Assembly: GCF_000020665.1 (NCBI RefSeq)
Contig: NC_011071.1
Location: forward strand, 1,726,501 to 1,790,500
Direction of reading: 5' to 3'
Origin: Stenotrophomonas maltophilia R551-3
GTDB taxonomy: Bacteria > Pseudomonadota > Gammaproteobacteria > Xanthomonadales > Xanthomonadaceae
Length of the DNA: 64,000 nucleotides
Shown: positions 29,516-36,937 of the stretch, piece after piece
Numbering within the stretch: position 1 is the stretch's first letter
Layout: every line of letters begins with the position of its first letter
The notes under the pieces: model-generated
Told to the model about the DNA's origin: nothing
What the model saw: the letters and a program-made list of their open reading frames with translations, nothing else
Database searches by the model: none
Translations under genes and position numbers: made by a program

Positions 29516-30127
29516 ATGACGACACGCCGTATCGTCCCGATGGCCGCCATCGCCGGCGCACTGCTGCTTCTGGCCGGTGCGGTTGCCGCCGCCGACGCGG
29601 TGCTGCATCCGTTCCTGGTCGCGCAGCCGAAGCAGGCCCCGCAGGAGGTGAACCTGGCGGTGGAGATCCCCGCTGGCAGCTTCACCAAGTACGAAATCAA
29701 GGAAGACGGTTTGGTACACGTAGACCGCTTCCAGTCGATGCCGGTGGCCTATCCGGCCAACTACGGTTCGATGCCGCGCACCTTGGCCGGCGACAACGAT
29801 CCGCTGGATGCGCTGGTGTTGACCCGCGAGCCACTGCATCCGGGCGTGATCGTGCGCTTCCGGCCGATCGGCTACCTGAAGATGATCGACGGCGGCGAGC
29901 ATGACGAGAAGATCATCGGTGTTCCCACCGACAAGGTCGACCCGACCTACGCCAACATCCGTGACCTGAAGGATCTGCCGGAGGTCGAGCGCCAGCGCAT
30001 CGAGGCCTTCTTCCGGGTCTACAAGGACCTGCCGGCGGGGCGCAATCCGGTGCAGCTCAACGGCTGGGGCGATGCCGCCGAAGCGCGTGTGCTGATCAGC
30101 GAGGCGATGCAGCGTTTCGAGAAGTAG
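29516..30127 (+). CDS. ppa: exported inorganic pyrophosphatase (family I)
   Basis: Soluble family I pyrophosphatase (203 aa) but with an N-terminal signal peptide (ALLLLAGAVAAADA), so probably periplasmic. The signature DNDPLDALVL carries the three catalytic Asp, and YGSMPRTLAGD, GEHDEKIIGV and VYKDLPAGRNP complete the active site. Housekeeping PPases lack the signal. It is the last gene of the receptor-phytase-phosphatase operon. The stop codon lies inside a GTAG element. Confidence 0.88.
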   Translation: MTTRRIVPMAAIAGALLLLAGAVAAADAVLHPFLVAQPKQAPQEVNLAVEIPAGSFTKYEIKEDGLVHVDRFQSMPVAYPANYGSMPRTLAGDNDPLDALVLTREPLHPGVIVRFRPIGYLKMIDGGEHDEKIIGVPTDKVDPTYANIRDLKDLPEVERQRIEAFFRVYKDLPAGRNPVQLNGWGDAAEARVLISEAMQRFEK

Positions 30128-30146
30128 ATCCATGCCATGCATGGAT
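30124..30146 (+). repeat. GTAG palindrome containing the ppa stop codon
   Basis: GTAGATCCATGCCATGCATG plus GAT: an element whose head TAG is the ppa stop codon. The stem ATCCATG/CATGGAT follows immediately and also abuts the end of the convergent SMI1-type gene. Confidence 0.75.
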
Positions 30147-30731
30147 TCAGCCTCGCAGTGTCTCCAGCAGGCACTCGGCATCCAGGCGGTTGCCAAGCAC
30201 CTGCGCAACGGCCTGCACCGCGGCTTCCTCGTGCACGGCACGGATGCCCCCATCGTCATCATCGTCGTAGAGGTCGTCGCCGGCCTCCAGATACACGGTG
30301 CCGGCCGCGGCCAGAACCGCCATCAGGGTGGGTACATCGGCAACAATCTCGCCGGCATCCAGCAGACCGGCACCGTGGTGACTGAACAGCACGCGGCCGT
30401 CGTCCAGGTCGAGGATGAACGGGTCAGCGCCGCGATCGGCAATCACCAGCCAGTTGGAGGGCCAGCTGTCGATGGGCTCGCCGCTGACGCCGTTCCAGCG
30501 GTAACCGGCTTGGTGGCGCCACAGACGCTGCAGCGGGGGTATCCAGACATCGAGGCCCGGAATGGTGATGCCGGAGTTGCCCACCTTCGAATTGATCTCA
30601 TGACCCAGCGGTCCCACCTGCGCGTAGAAGCGCGCCAGCACCGGTGGTAACGGGAGCGGTCCCTGCCAGTCACCTTCGTGCTGGGCCCGCAGCAGCCCGA
30701 AGCGGGCGAATGAGGCGTGCAGATCATCCAT
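30147..30731 (-). CDS. SMI1/KNR4-family-like protein
   Basis: A 194-residue cytoplasmic protein. Its pattern suggests the SMI1/KNR4 (SUKH) fold: LPPVLARFYAQVGPLGHEIN near the N-terminus, WIPPLQRLW, then SNWLVIADRGADPFILDLDDGRVLFSHHG. An acidic loop (DDLYDDDDDGG) precedes the C-terminal helix. SUKH proteins are often toxin immunity proteins, but no toxin gene is adjacent. ATG at 30731 chosen. The family call is moderate. Confidence 0.6.
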   Translation of the reverse strand: MDDLHASFARFGLLRAQHEGDWQGPLPLPPVLARFYAQVGPLGHEINSKVGNSGITIPGLDVWIPPLQRLWRHQAGYRWNGVSGEPIDSWPSNWLVIADRGADPFILDLDDGRVLFSHHGAGLLDAGEIVADVPTLMAVLAAAGTVYLEAGDDLYDDDDDGGIRAVHEEAAVQAVAQVLGNRLDAECLLETLRG

Positions 30732-30840
30732 GGCGGGGTCCAAAGAGGAGCGGCTCAGCAGACTAGCAGACGGGGTCTGCGTGCAACGCCTTCACCGCCG
30801 CTGGCTATCATGACCGCCTTCCACAACGAAGGCGGTGCAT

Positions 30841-32256
30841 GTGTCGGTAGCGTTGGTATGGTTCCGCCGTGATCTGCGGCTGCAGGACAATCCGGCCCTG
30901 CAGGCCGCGCTGGATGCCGGCCACGATGTGGTGCCGGTCTACATCCACGCGCCGCACGAGGAAGGCGAGTGGGTACCCGGTGCGGCCTCGGATGCGTGGC
31001 GCCACCGTTCGCTGGCGGCACTGGATGCCTACCTGCGTTCGCGCGGTTCTTCGCTGGTACTGCGCAGCGGCGACAGCCTAGCCACGCTGCAGGCACTGAT
31101 CAAACAGACCGGCGCCGAGGCGGTGTTCTGGAACCGCAAGTACGAGCCAGCCACCCAGCCGCGCGACGCCACCATCAAGCGCACGCTGCGCGAGCAGGGC
31201 ATCGACGCACAGAGCTGCAATGGCAGCCTGCTGTTCGAGCCGTGGGACATCGCCACCCAGCAGGGCCAGCCGTACAAAGTATTCACGCCGTACTGGCGCA
31301 ACGTGCTCAGCCACTGGCGCCTGCCCGCGCTGCAGGCCGCACCGAAGGCGCTGACGGCGCATTCGGTCGACAGCCTCGGGTTGGAGGAGCTGCGGCTCGC
31401 GCCCACGCTGGACTGGGACATCGGCTTCTGGGAGCACTGGCAGCCGGGCGAGGCCGGTGCGCTGGAGGCGTTGTCCGTGTTCGAGGACGGCGCGTTGCGC
31501 GGTTACCGCGAGCAGCGTGACCTGCCGGATCGCGTGGGCACCTCGCGGATGTCGCCGCACCTGCATTTCGGCGAGATCGCGCCGTGGCGCATCGCCCATG
31601 CGCTGGAAGGGCTGCGCAGTGCCGGGACCGATGCCGATATCGATGGCTACCTGCGCCAGTTGGGCTGGCGCGATTTCGCCTACCACCTGCTGCACCACTT
31701 CCCGAAGACGCCCACCGAAAACCTCAACCCACGCTTTGACCGTTTCCCGTGGGCCACACCGAGTGCCGCGCAGCTGCATGACTGGCAGCGCGGCAACACC
31801 GGCGTACCGATCGTCGATGCTGGCCTGCGCGAGCTGTGGCACACCGGCTACATGCACAACCGGGTGCGGATGATCGTGGCCAGCTATCTGTGCAAGCACC
31901 TGCGCGCGCACTGGCTGCATGGCGCACGCTGGTTCTGGGACACCCTGGTCGATGCCGACCTGGCCAACAACACGATGGGCTGGCAATGGGTGGCCGGGAC
32001 CGGTGCCGATGCCGCGCCGTACTTCCGCGTGTTCAACCCGGTCACCCAGGCCGAGAAGTTCGACCCGCAGGCCCGCTACATCAGCCGCTGGGTGCCCGAA
32101 CTGGCGGCGCTGCCGGTGAAGGCGCGCTTCGCGCCGTGGCAGCATCCGCTGCTGCTGGCGGCGCATGCCCCGGGCTATCCGCGTACGCCGCTGGTGGATC
32201 TGGCGGTTGGCCGCGATGCCGCGCTGGCTGCTTACCGGCAGTCGGGAGCGGGGTAA
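30841..32256 (+). CDS. phrB: deoxyribodipyrimidine photolyase
   Basis: CPD photolyase (471 aa), which uses light and FADH to split cyclobutane pyrimidine dimers. The N-terminal antenna domain starts VALVWFRRDLRLQDNPAL. FAD-binding domain motifs include RVGTSRMSPHLHFGEI, LGWRDFAYHLL, ELWHTGYMHNRVRMIVASYL and LVDADLANNTMGWQWVAG. The GTG at 30841 has AAGGCGG at a good distance; a GTG two codons upstream is too close to that RBS. Confidence 0.93.
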   Translation: MSVALVWFRRDLRLQDNPALQAALDAGHDVVPVYIHAPHEEGEWVPGAASDAWRHRSLAALDAYLRSRGSSLVLRSGDSLATLQALIKQTGAEAVFWNRKYEPATQPRDATIKRTLREQGIDAQSCNGSLLFEPWDIATQQGQPYKVFTPYWRNVLSHWRLPALQAAPKALTAHSVDSLGLEELRLAPTLDWDIGFWEHWQPGEAGALEALSVFEDGALRGYREQRDLPDRVGTSRMSPHLHFGEIAPWRIAHALEGLRSAGTDADIDGYLRQLGWRDFAYHLLHHFPKTPTENLNPRFDRFPWATPSAAQLHDWQRGNTGVPIVDAGLRELWHTGYMHNRVRMIVASYLCKHLRAHWLHGARWFWDTLVDADLANNTMGWQWVAGTGADAAPYFRVFNPVTQAEKFDPQARYISRWVPELAALPVKARFAPWQHPLLLAAHAPGYPRTPLVDLAVGRDAALAAYRQSGAG

Positions 32257-32395
32257 AGTGCGGGCTGGGCGATCCGGTCAGTTAGCTGAACGCGGCCCTG
32301 TCGGCGTGCCCGATCATCATTCCGGCATCGCACCGGGCTGTTTATTCTCTTTGCGCCCGCAGGCCGCCGGCCGACCGGAAACCAAGGAGAACCTC

Positions 32396-33091
32396 ATGAT
32401 CCGCAACACCACCCGCAACGTCGCACTGGCCCTGATGAGTGCGGCCGTCCTGTCGGCCTGCGCCACCGGCGGCTCCTACGTACAGAGTGACCAGTACGGC
32501 AACCCGACCGAGCAGCAGAACCGCACCGGCCGCAACGCGCTGATCGGTACCGCCATCGGCGTGGCCGCCGGCCTGCTGACCGGTGACAGCGCCACGGAGC
32601 GTCGTCAGCACGCGCTGATCGGCGCCGGTATCGGCGCGCTCAGCGGCGCGGCCGTTGGCCAGTACCAGGACCGCCAGGAACGTGCACTGCGCGAGCGCAC
32701 CGCCAACACCGGCATCGATGTGCAGCGCCAGGGCGACAACATCATGCTGAACCTGCCGGACGGCATCACCTTCGACTTCGGCAAGGCGACCCTGAAGCCG
32801 CAGTTCTACGGCTCGCTCAACGGTGTTGCAGGTACCCTGCGTGACTACAACCAGACCATGATCGAAGTGGTCGGCCACACCGACAGCATCGGCAGTGACG
32901 CAGTGAACAACCGCCTGTCCAAGGAACGCGCCGACTCGGTCGCGCAGTACCTGGTCGGCCAAGGTGTGCAGAGCGTGCGCATCGAAACCCTGGGCGCAGG
33001 CAAGTCCTACCCGATTGCCGACAACAGCACCGATGCCGGCCGCGCCAAGAACCGCCGCGTCGAGATTCGTGTGATTCCGCTCAAGCAATAA
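32396..33091 (+). CDS. OmpA-family lipoprotein with glycine zipper
   Basis: A 231-residue outer-membrane lipoprotein: signal ending LSAC (Cys about 21), a glycine-zipper region (LIGTAIGVAAGLLTGDSATER and LIGAGIGALSGAAVGQ), and a C-terminal OmpA peptidoglycan-binding domain with IEVVGHTDSIGSD, NNRLSKERADSVAQYL and GRAKNRRVEIRV. It resembles YiaD and probably anchors or senses the cell wall. Strong RBS AAGGAGA. The stop codon lies within a perfect hairpin, followed by a terminator. Confidence 0.9.
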   Translation: MIRNTTRNVALALMSAAVLSACATGGSYVQSDQYGNPTEQQNRTGRNALIGTAIGVAAGLLTGDSATERRQHALIGAGIGALSGAAVGQYQDRQERALRERTANTGIDVQRQGDNIMLNLPDGITFDFGKATLKPQFYGSLNGVAGTLRDYNQTMIEVVGHTDSIGSDAVNNRLSKERADSVAQYLVGQGVQSVRIETLGAGKSYPIADNSTDAGRAKNRRVEIRVIPLKQ

Positions 33092-33111
33092 CGCTACGCG
33101 TTATTGCTTGA
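33081..33111. repeat. perfect 14-bp hairpin spanning the OmpA-lipoprotein stop codon
   Basis: TCAAGCAATAACGC (33081-33094) is followed by TAC and its exact reverse complement (33098-33111). The left arm encodes the last residues and TAA of the lipoprotein gene. It looks like a local inverted duplication of the gene end. Confidence 0.8.
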
Positions 33112-33136
33112 GCCGGTCCGGCCATCGGCCGGAACG

Positions 33137-33165
33137 AAAATGCCGCCCTTGCAGGCGGCATTTTT
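33137..33165 (+). terminator. Rho-independent terminator after the OmpA lipoprotein
   Basis: Stem TGCCGCC/GGCGGCA (33141-33147, 33154-33160) flanked by AAAA and TTTTT, so it can work in both directions and also serves the convergent smeRv gene. Confidence 0.88.
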
Positions 33166-33325
33166 GTGGGTACCGAGCGTTGCTCGGCACGCCGATAGCG
33201 CTTCCGGTTGCGGCTTCTCCGAACGGCGCCGACCAAGGTCGGCGCCGTTCCAACAGCAGTCGAGCATGGCTCGACTCTACATGGAGCTGCACCGCGCGCC
33301 GGATAGATCCATGCCGTGCGTGGAT
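33166..33325. repeat. cluster of GTAG-related palindromes
   Basis: A GTGGG-headed element at 33166, a perfect 14-bp palindrome with AA loop at 33221-33250 (GAACGGCGCCGACC and its complement), a minus-strand GTAG element at 33258-33280, and an ATAG-headed copy at 33303-33325 resembling the one at 30124. Together they fill the space before the smeRv 3' end. Confidence 0.75.
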
Positions 33326-33333
33326 GCGTCCGG

Positions 33334-34365
33334 TCATGCCGCCGAAGCGGCCACCTTCTCCAGAATCCGCTTGCCGCTGCTTTCCAGCGCGGCGTCTTCC
33401 TTTTCCCGCTGCTGCTGCGCCAGTTTCGCGCCCGGGCACTGGGCCAGCATGTAGTTCGCGTCGAAGTTGAGCTTCTCGACCAGGAAGTCGACGAATGCAC
33501 GCACCTTCGGCGAGACCAGGCGGCCGCCGGCGAACACGGCATTGAAGTCCACCTCCGGCCCGGTCCAGCCAGCCAGAACGCGGCGCACCATGCCTGATTC
33601 GACGAACGGCTTGGCCATCACGTCGCCGGTCAGCAGCAGGCCTTCGCCACACACCAGCGCACCATTGAGCGCGGACATGTCGTTGGCGGTCATCAGCGGC
33701 GTGACCGGGAAGTCACGCAGCTCGCCACCGTTCTCGCCCAGCTGCCAGGTGAAGCGCGGCGAGTTGCCGGTGTGGTACGGCTTGCGCATCGCCAGGATGC
33801 GATGGAACTGCAGCTCTTCCGGATGCAGCGGCTCACCATAGCGTTCGATGTAGGCCGGGCTGGCGAACACCTGCGTGCGCAGGCTGCCGAGCTTGCGTGC
33901 CACCAGGTTGGAATCGGGCAGGGCACCCACGCGCAAAGCCAGATCGGCTTCGCCGGCAATCAGGTCCAGCTTCTCGTTGCCCATATGCATGTCGAGGCGG
34001 ATCTCCGGGTACTGCGCATGGAACTGGCCCAGTAGTGGTGCGATCCAGGTGATGCCGATCGAGTAGGGCACGGTGAAGCGCAGCCAGCCGCGTGGGCCGG
34101 ACTGCAGCTGGCTGACCGCGCTCTCGGCTTCTTCCAGTTCGCGCGCGATGCGCTGGCAGTGTTCGTGGTAGATCGAGCCGGCTTCGGTCAGGCCAAGGCG
34201 GCGCGTGGTCCGGTGCAGCAGGCGCGCACCCAGGCGCGTCTCCAGTTCCTGCACCTTGCGGCTGACCGTGGTCTTGGGTAGGCCGAGCGATTTGGCAGCG
34301 GCAATGAAACTGCCTTGCTCGACCACTTTGACGAAGATCAGCGTCTCGTTGAGATCGTGGGACAT
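33334..34365 (-). CDS. smeRv: LysR-family regulator of the smeU1VWU2X efflux operon
   Basis: LysR-type regulator (343 aa) with an N-terminal winged helix (FVKVVEQGSFIAAAKSLGLPKTTVSRKV in parts) and a substrate-binding domain from about 90. It is divergent from a smeU1-smeV-smeW-smeU2-smeX array, the position of SmeRv in S. maltophilia. With the ATG at 34365, residue 266 is Gly (RRVLAGW). As I recall, changes at Gly266 of SmeRv are reported in smeVWX-overexpressing quinolone-resistant isolates, so this allele would be wild type there. The match of numbering also supports the chosen start. Confidence 0.88.
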   Translation of the reverse strand: MSHDLNETLIFVKVVEQGSFIAAAKSLGLPKTTVSRKVQELETRLGARLLHRTTRRLGLTEAGSIYHEHCQRIARELEEAESAVSQLQSGPRGWLRFTVPYSIGITWIAPLLGQFHAQYPEIRLDMHMGNEKLDLIAGEADLALRVGALPDSNLVARKLGSLRTQVFASPAYIERYGEPLHPEELQFHRILAMRKPYHTGNSPRFTWQLGENGGELRDFPVTPLMTANDMSALNGALVCGEGLLLTGDVMAKPFVESGMVRRVLAGWTGPEVDFNAVFAGGRLVSPKVRAFVDFLVEKLNFDANYMLAQCPGAKLAQQQREKEDAALESSGKRILEKVAASAA

Positions 34366-34396
34366 GGTCGGGGATCCTGGACGTCGGGGATGGGAC

Positions 34397-34457
34397 AATC
34401 GTGACAGAACGATTGGACCGGGAGCGGGATGATTATTCCCCTTAATCAGGACTAATC
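34397..34457. promoter_or_regulatory. candidate SmeRv binding region
   Basis: AATCGT-N6-ACGATT at 34397-34414 is an inverted repeat containing the ATC-N10-GAT pattern common in LysR boxes. GATTA-N7-TAATC at 34431-34447 and another TAATC at 34453-34457 follow. The region starts 32 nt from the smeRv ATG, where a LysR protein would control itself and the divergent operon. No clear -35/-10 pair is assigned. Confidence 0.5.
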
Positions 34458-34512
34458 AAGTAAAGGTTTGAGGTCTATCGTGGCGCCATTCGTTATTTGG
34501 AGCCCGTCCGCC

Positions 34513-34740
34513 ATGAGCCTGCGCAACATTCTTGCCCGTCTCCGGAACGCCGGCCAGAGCACCCTGGACCTGGCAATGACCGTTGAAGTCCGCCCGAGTT
34601 CCTTGGTACACAAGGACTTCCGTGAGTTTACCGCGCCCATGCGTCAGCAGCGTGGCGGTGCCATCCGCCTGGTCCCACACAAGGGCGACCGACTGCGCCG
34701 AATTGGGACTATCCCGGATTTGGGAGGAAATGTCCCGTGA
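34513..34740 (+). CDS. possible small protein upstream of smeU1
   Basis: An open frame of 75 codons starting ATG at 34513 (MSLRNILARLRNAGQ) and ending in the GTGA that overlaps the smeU1 GTG start. It is basic, lacks signal or membrane segments, and I do not recognise it. The RBS is weak. The tight overlap with smeU1 favours a real leader gene, but the opposite strand is also open here, so this may be chance in GC-rich DNA. Confidence 0.3.
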   Translation: MSLRNILARLRNAGQSTLDLAMTVEVRPSSLVHKDFREFTAPMRQQRGGAIRLVPHKGDRLRRIGTIPDLGGNVP

Positions 34741-35507
34741 ATGGGATGCTGACGCCAGAAGTTCTGGTTCTCGGCGGCACCGGTGCCGTGGGTCAGGGCG
34801 TGGTTGGCGCACTGTTGGAAGCCGGTAGCCCGGTGCTGGTGGTTGGCCGCGATCCGGGCCGACTGGCGGCGCTGCATGAGCAGTTCGCCGATGAGCCAGG
34901 CCTGGAAACGCTGCTCGGCTCGCTCAGCGACGATGGTTCGGCGCGCGCGCTGGCTGAGCGCGTCGCGCAGCGCCCGCGCCCGCTGGCTGCCGTGATCGCG
35001 GCCATGGGCGGTCCTTACCGGCGTGGCCGCGTGGTCGATCGCAATGGCAATGAACTGCTCGGCGCGCTGCAGGCTGACCTGATGCCGCACGTGCACGCGG
35101 TGCGCCACCTGCTGCCGTTGCTGCAGGAGAACGTGCACGCACGTCGCTACGTGATGATCGGCAGCCCGGCCGCCGTGAAGCCATGGGCCGGTTACGGCGA
35201 AAGCTCGATCACGGCTGCCGCGATGCGCATGTACGCGCAGGTGGTGCACCAGGAAGCGCAGGCGATCGGCGTGCGCGCGCAGATGCTGGAAGTCTGCAGC
35301 CCGGTGTGTACCCCGGCCAACGCGGCCAATGCCTGCATCGAGTGGCCGAGCTCGCTGCTGGTCGGCCGCCGCGTGGTCTCGCTGCTGGATGGATGCCGCG
35401 ACAACCGCGCCGTCGTCCGTTGTGACAGCAGTGATGCCGAACTGCCGCGTGGCCTGCTGCACCTGGAAATTCCACCTTTGTGGCGCGATACCGCAGGCGT
35501 TGCTTGA
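34737..35507 (+). CDS. smeU1: SDR-like oxidoreductase SmeU1
   Basis: NAD(P)-binding Rossmann protein (256 aa), first gene of the efflux operon. The dinucleotide motif GGTGAVGQGV is at about 11-20 and GRDPGRL follows strand 2. A Y-x3-S/K-like stretch (WAGYGESSITAAAMRM) replaces the classical YxxxK, so catalysis in the normal SDR manner is doubtful. The GTG at 34737 has GGGAGGAAA at 6 nt. In S. maltophilia SmeU1 is one of two SDR proteins encoded with SmeVWX; its role in efflux is not clear. Confidence 0.82.
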   Translation: MNGMLTPEVLVLGGTGAVGQGVVGALLEAGSPVLVVGRDPGRLAALHEQFADEPGLETLLGSLSDDGSARALAERVAQRPRPLAAVIAAMGGPYRRGRVVDRNGNELLGALQADLMPHVHAVRHLLPLLQENVHARRYVMIGSPAAVKPWAGYGESSITAAAMRMYAQVVHQEAQAIGVRAQMLEVCSPVCTPANAANACIEWPSSLLVGRRVVSLLDGCRDNRAVVRCDSSDAELPRGLLHLEIPPLWRDTAGVA

Positions 35508-35527
35508 CCTCGACCTTGGTTGAGGTC
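35506..35527 (+). repeat. intercistronic hairpin between smeU1 and smeV
   Basis: GACCTCGA-CCTTGG-TTGAGGTC, overlapping the smeU1 stop. It has the core CCTTGG seen in GTAG elements but no GTAG head. It may modulate relative expression. A weaker hairpin (GCTGCCG/CGGCAGC, 36842-36862) lies between smeV and smeW. Confidence 0.5.
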
Positions 35528-35589
35528 GCAGGATACGCCGCCCGTTTTTGCAACACGTTCTCATCTAGCTGTACCACCCCTCCGTACGG

Positions 35590-36825
35590 ATGCATGCCAT
35601 GACTTCCCCCAATACCACCCCACATCGTTTCGGCCATCGCATCGCGATGGTCGGCGTGTCGATCCTCGCCGCAGCCGTGCTTGCGGCCTGCAGCGGCGGC
35701 CACGCCGAAGAAGCGGGCGCACCGCCGCCGCCGCAGGTCAGTGCCGCGCCGGTCCTGGTCAAGCAGGTCAGCCAGTGGGACGAGTTCAGCGGCCGCGTCG
35801 AGGCGGTGCAGAGCGTTGAACTTCGCCCGCGCGTGTCCGGCTACATCGACAAGGTCAACTACGTCGAAGGCCAGGAAGTGAAGAAGGGCGAAGTGCTCTT
35901 CACCATCGACGCGCGCAGCTACCAGGCCGAGTACGACCGCGCTGCTGCCGAACTGGCCCGCGCTCGCACCCAGGCCACCCTGGCCCGCAGCGAGTCCGAG
36001 CGTGCCAAGCGGCTGTCCGAGCAGCAGGCCATTTCCACCGAGACGGCCGAGCAGCGTCGCGCTGCGGCCGACCAGTCCGGTGCGGCCGTGCAGGCGGCGC
36101 AGGCGGCGCTGGATGCCGCTCGCCTCAACCTGGAGTTCACCAAGGTGCGGGCCCCGATCGACGGCCGTGCCGGCCGCGCGATGGTTACCGCCGGCAACCT
36201 GGTCACCGCCGGCGACAGCGCCAGCGTGCTGACCACGCTGGTGTCGCTGGATACCGTGTTCGTCTACTTCGATGCCGACGAAAGCACCTTCCTGCGCTAC
36301 GCACAGATGGCACGCAAGGGCGAACGCCCGAGCGAGCGTGACAGCGATCTGCCGGTGAAGGTCGGCCTGTCCGGTGAAGAGGGCTACCCACATTCGGGCA
36401 AGGTCGACTTCCTCGACAACCAGGTGGCCCGCAGCACCGGCACCATCCGCGTCCGTGCACTGCTGGACAATGCCGACCGCCAGTTCACCCCGGGCCTGTT
36501 CGCCCGTGTGCAACTGCTCGGCAGCGGCCAGTTCCAGGCCCTGCTGATCGACGACAAGGCGGTGCTGACCGACCAGGACCGCAAGTACGTGTACGTGGTC
36601 GACAAGGATGGCAAGGCCCAGCGCCGTGACATCCAGCTCGGTCGCACCGCCGACGGCCTGCGCATCGTCGAACACGGCCTGGCGGCCGGCGACAAGGTGA
36701 TCATCGACGGCGTGCAGAAGGTCTTCATGCCGGGCATGCCGGTGCAGGCCAAGGCCGTGGCGATGCAGCCGCAGGCTGCGCCGCCGGCACCGGGTCGCGA
36801 TGCCACCGCTGCACTGAACCACTGA
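35590..36825 (+). CDS. smeV: RND efflux periplasmic adaptor SmeV
   Basis: Membrane fusion protein (411 aa) with a lipoprotein signal (AAAVLAAC), lipoyl halves (VELRPRVSGYIDKVNYVEGQEVKKGEVLF in parts and KVRAPIDGRAGRAMV), an alpha-helical hairpin at about 110-165 and beta-barrel/membrane-proximal domains. It links SmeW to SmeX across the periplasm and resembles MexE. Another ATG three codons downstream (35599) is possible. Confidence 0.92.
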   Translation: MHAMTSPNTTPHRFGHRIAMVGVSILAAAVLAACSGGHAEEAGAPPPPQVSAAPVLVKQVSQWDEFSGRVEAVQSVELRPRVSGYIDKVNYVEGQEVKKGEVLFTIDARSYQAEYDRAAAELARARTQATLARSESERAKRLSEQQAISTETAEQRRAAADQSGAAVQAAQAALDAARLNLEFTKVRAPIDGRAGRAMVTAGNLVTAGDSASVLTTLVSLDTVFVYFDADESTFLRYAQMARKGERPSERDSDLPVKVGLSGEEGYPHSGKVDFLDNQVARSTGTIRVRALLDNADRQFTPGLFARVQLLGSGQFQALLIDDKAVLTDQDRKYVYVVDKDGKAQRRDIQLGRTADGLRIVEHGLAAGDKVIIDGVQKVFMPGMPVQAKAVAMQPQAAPPAPGRDATAALNH

Positions 36826-36937
36826 ACCGCGTCCCCGCTTAGCTGCCGGCGCCAGCGGCAGCCTTCCCTGCCTTCGTCATATCGGCGAGGGGCAGGGTGG
36901 CTGTTGCCCGCCGAACGCCTTTTCCAGGAATTCCTCC

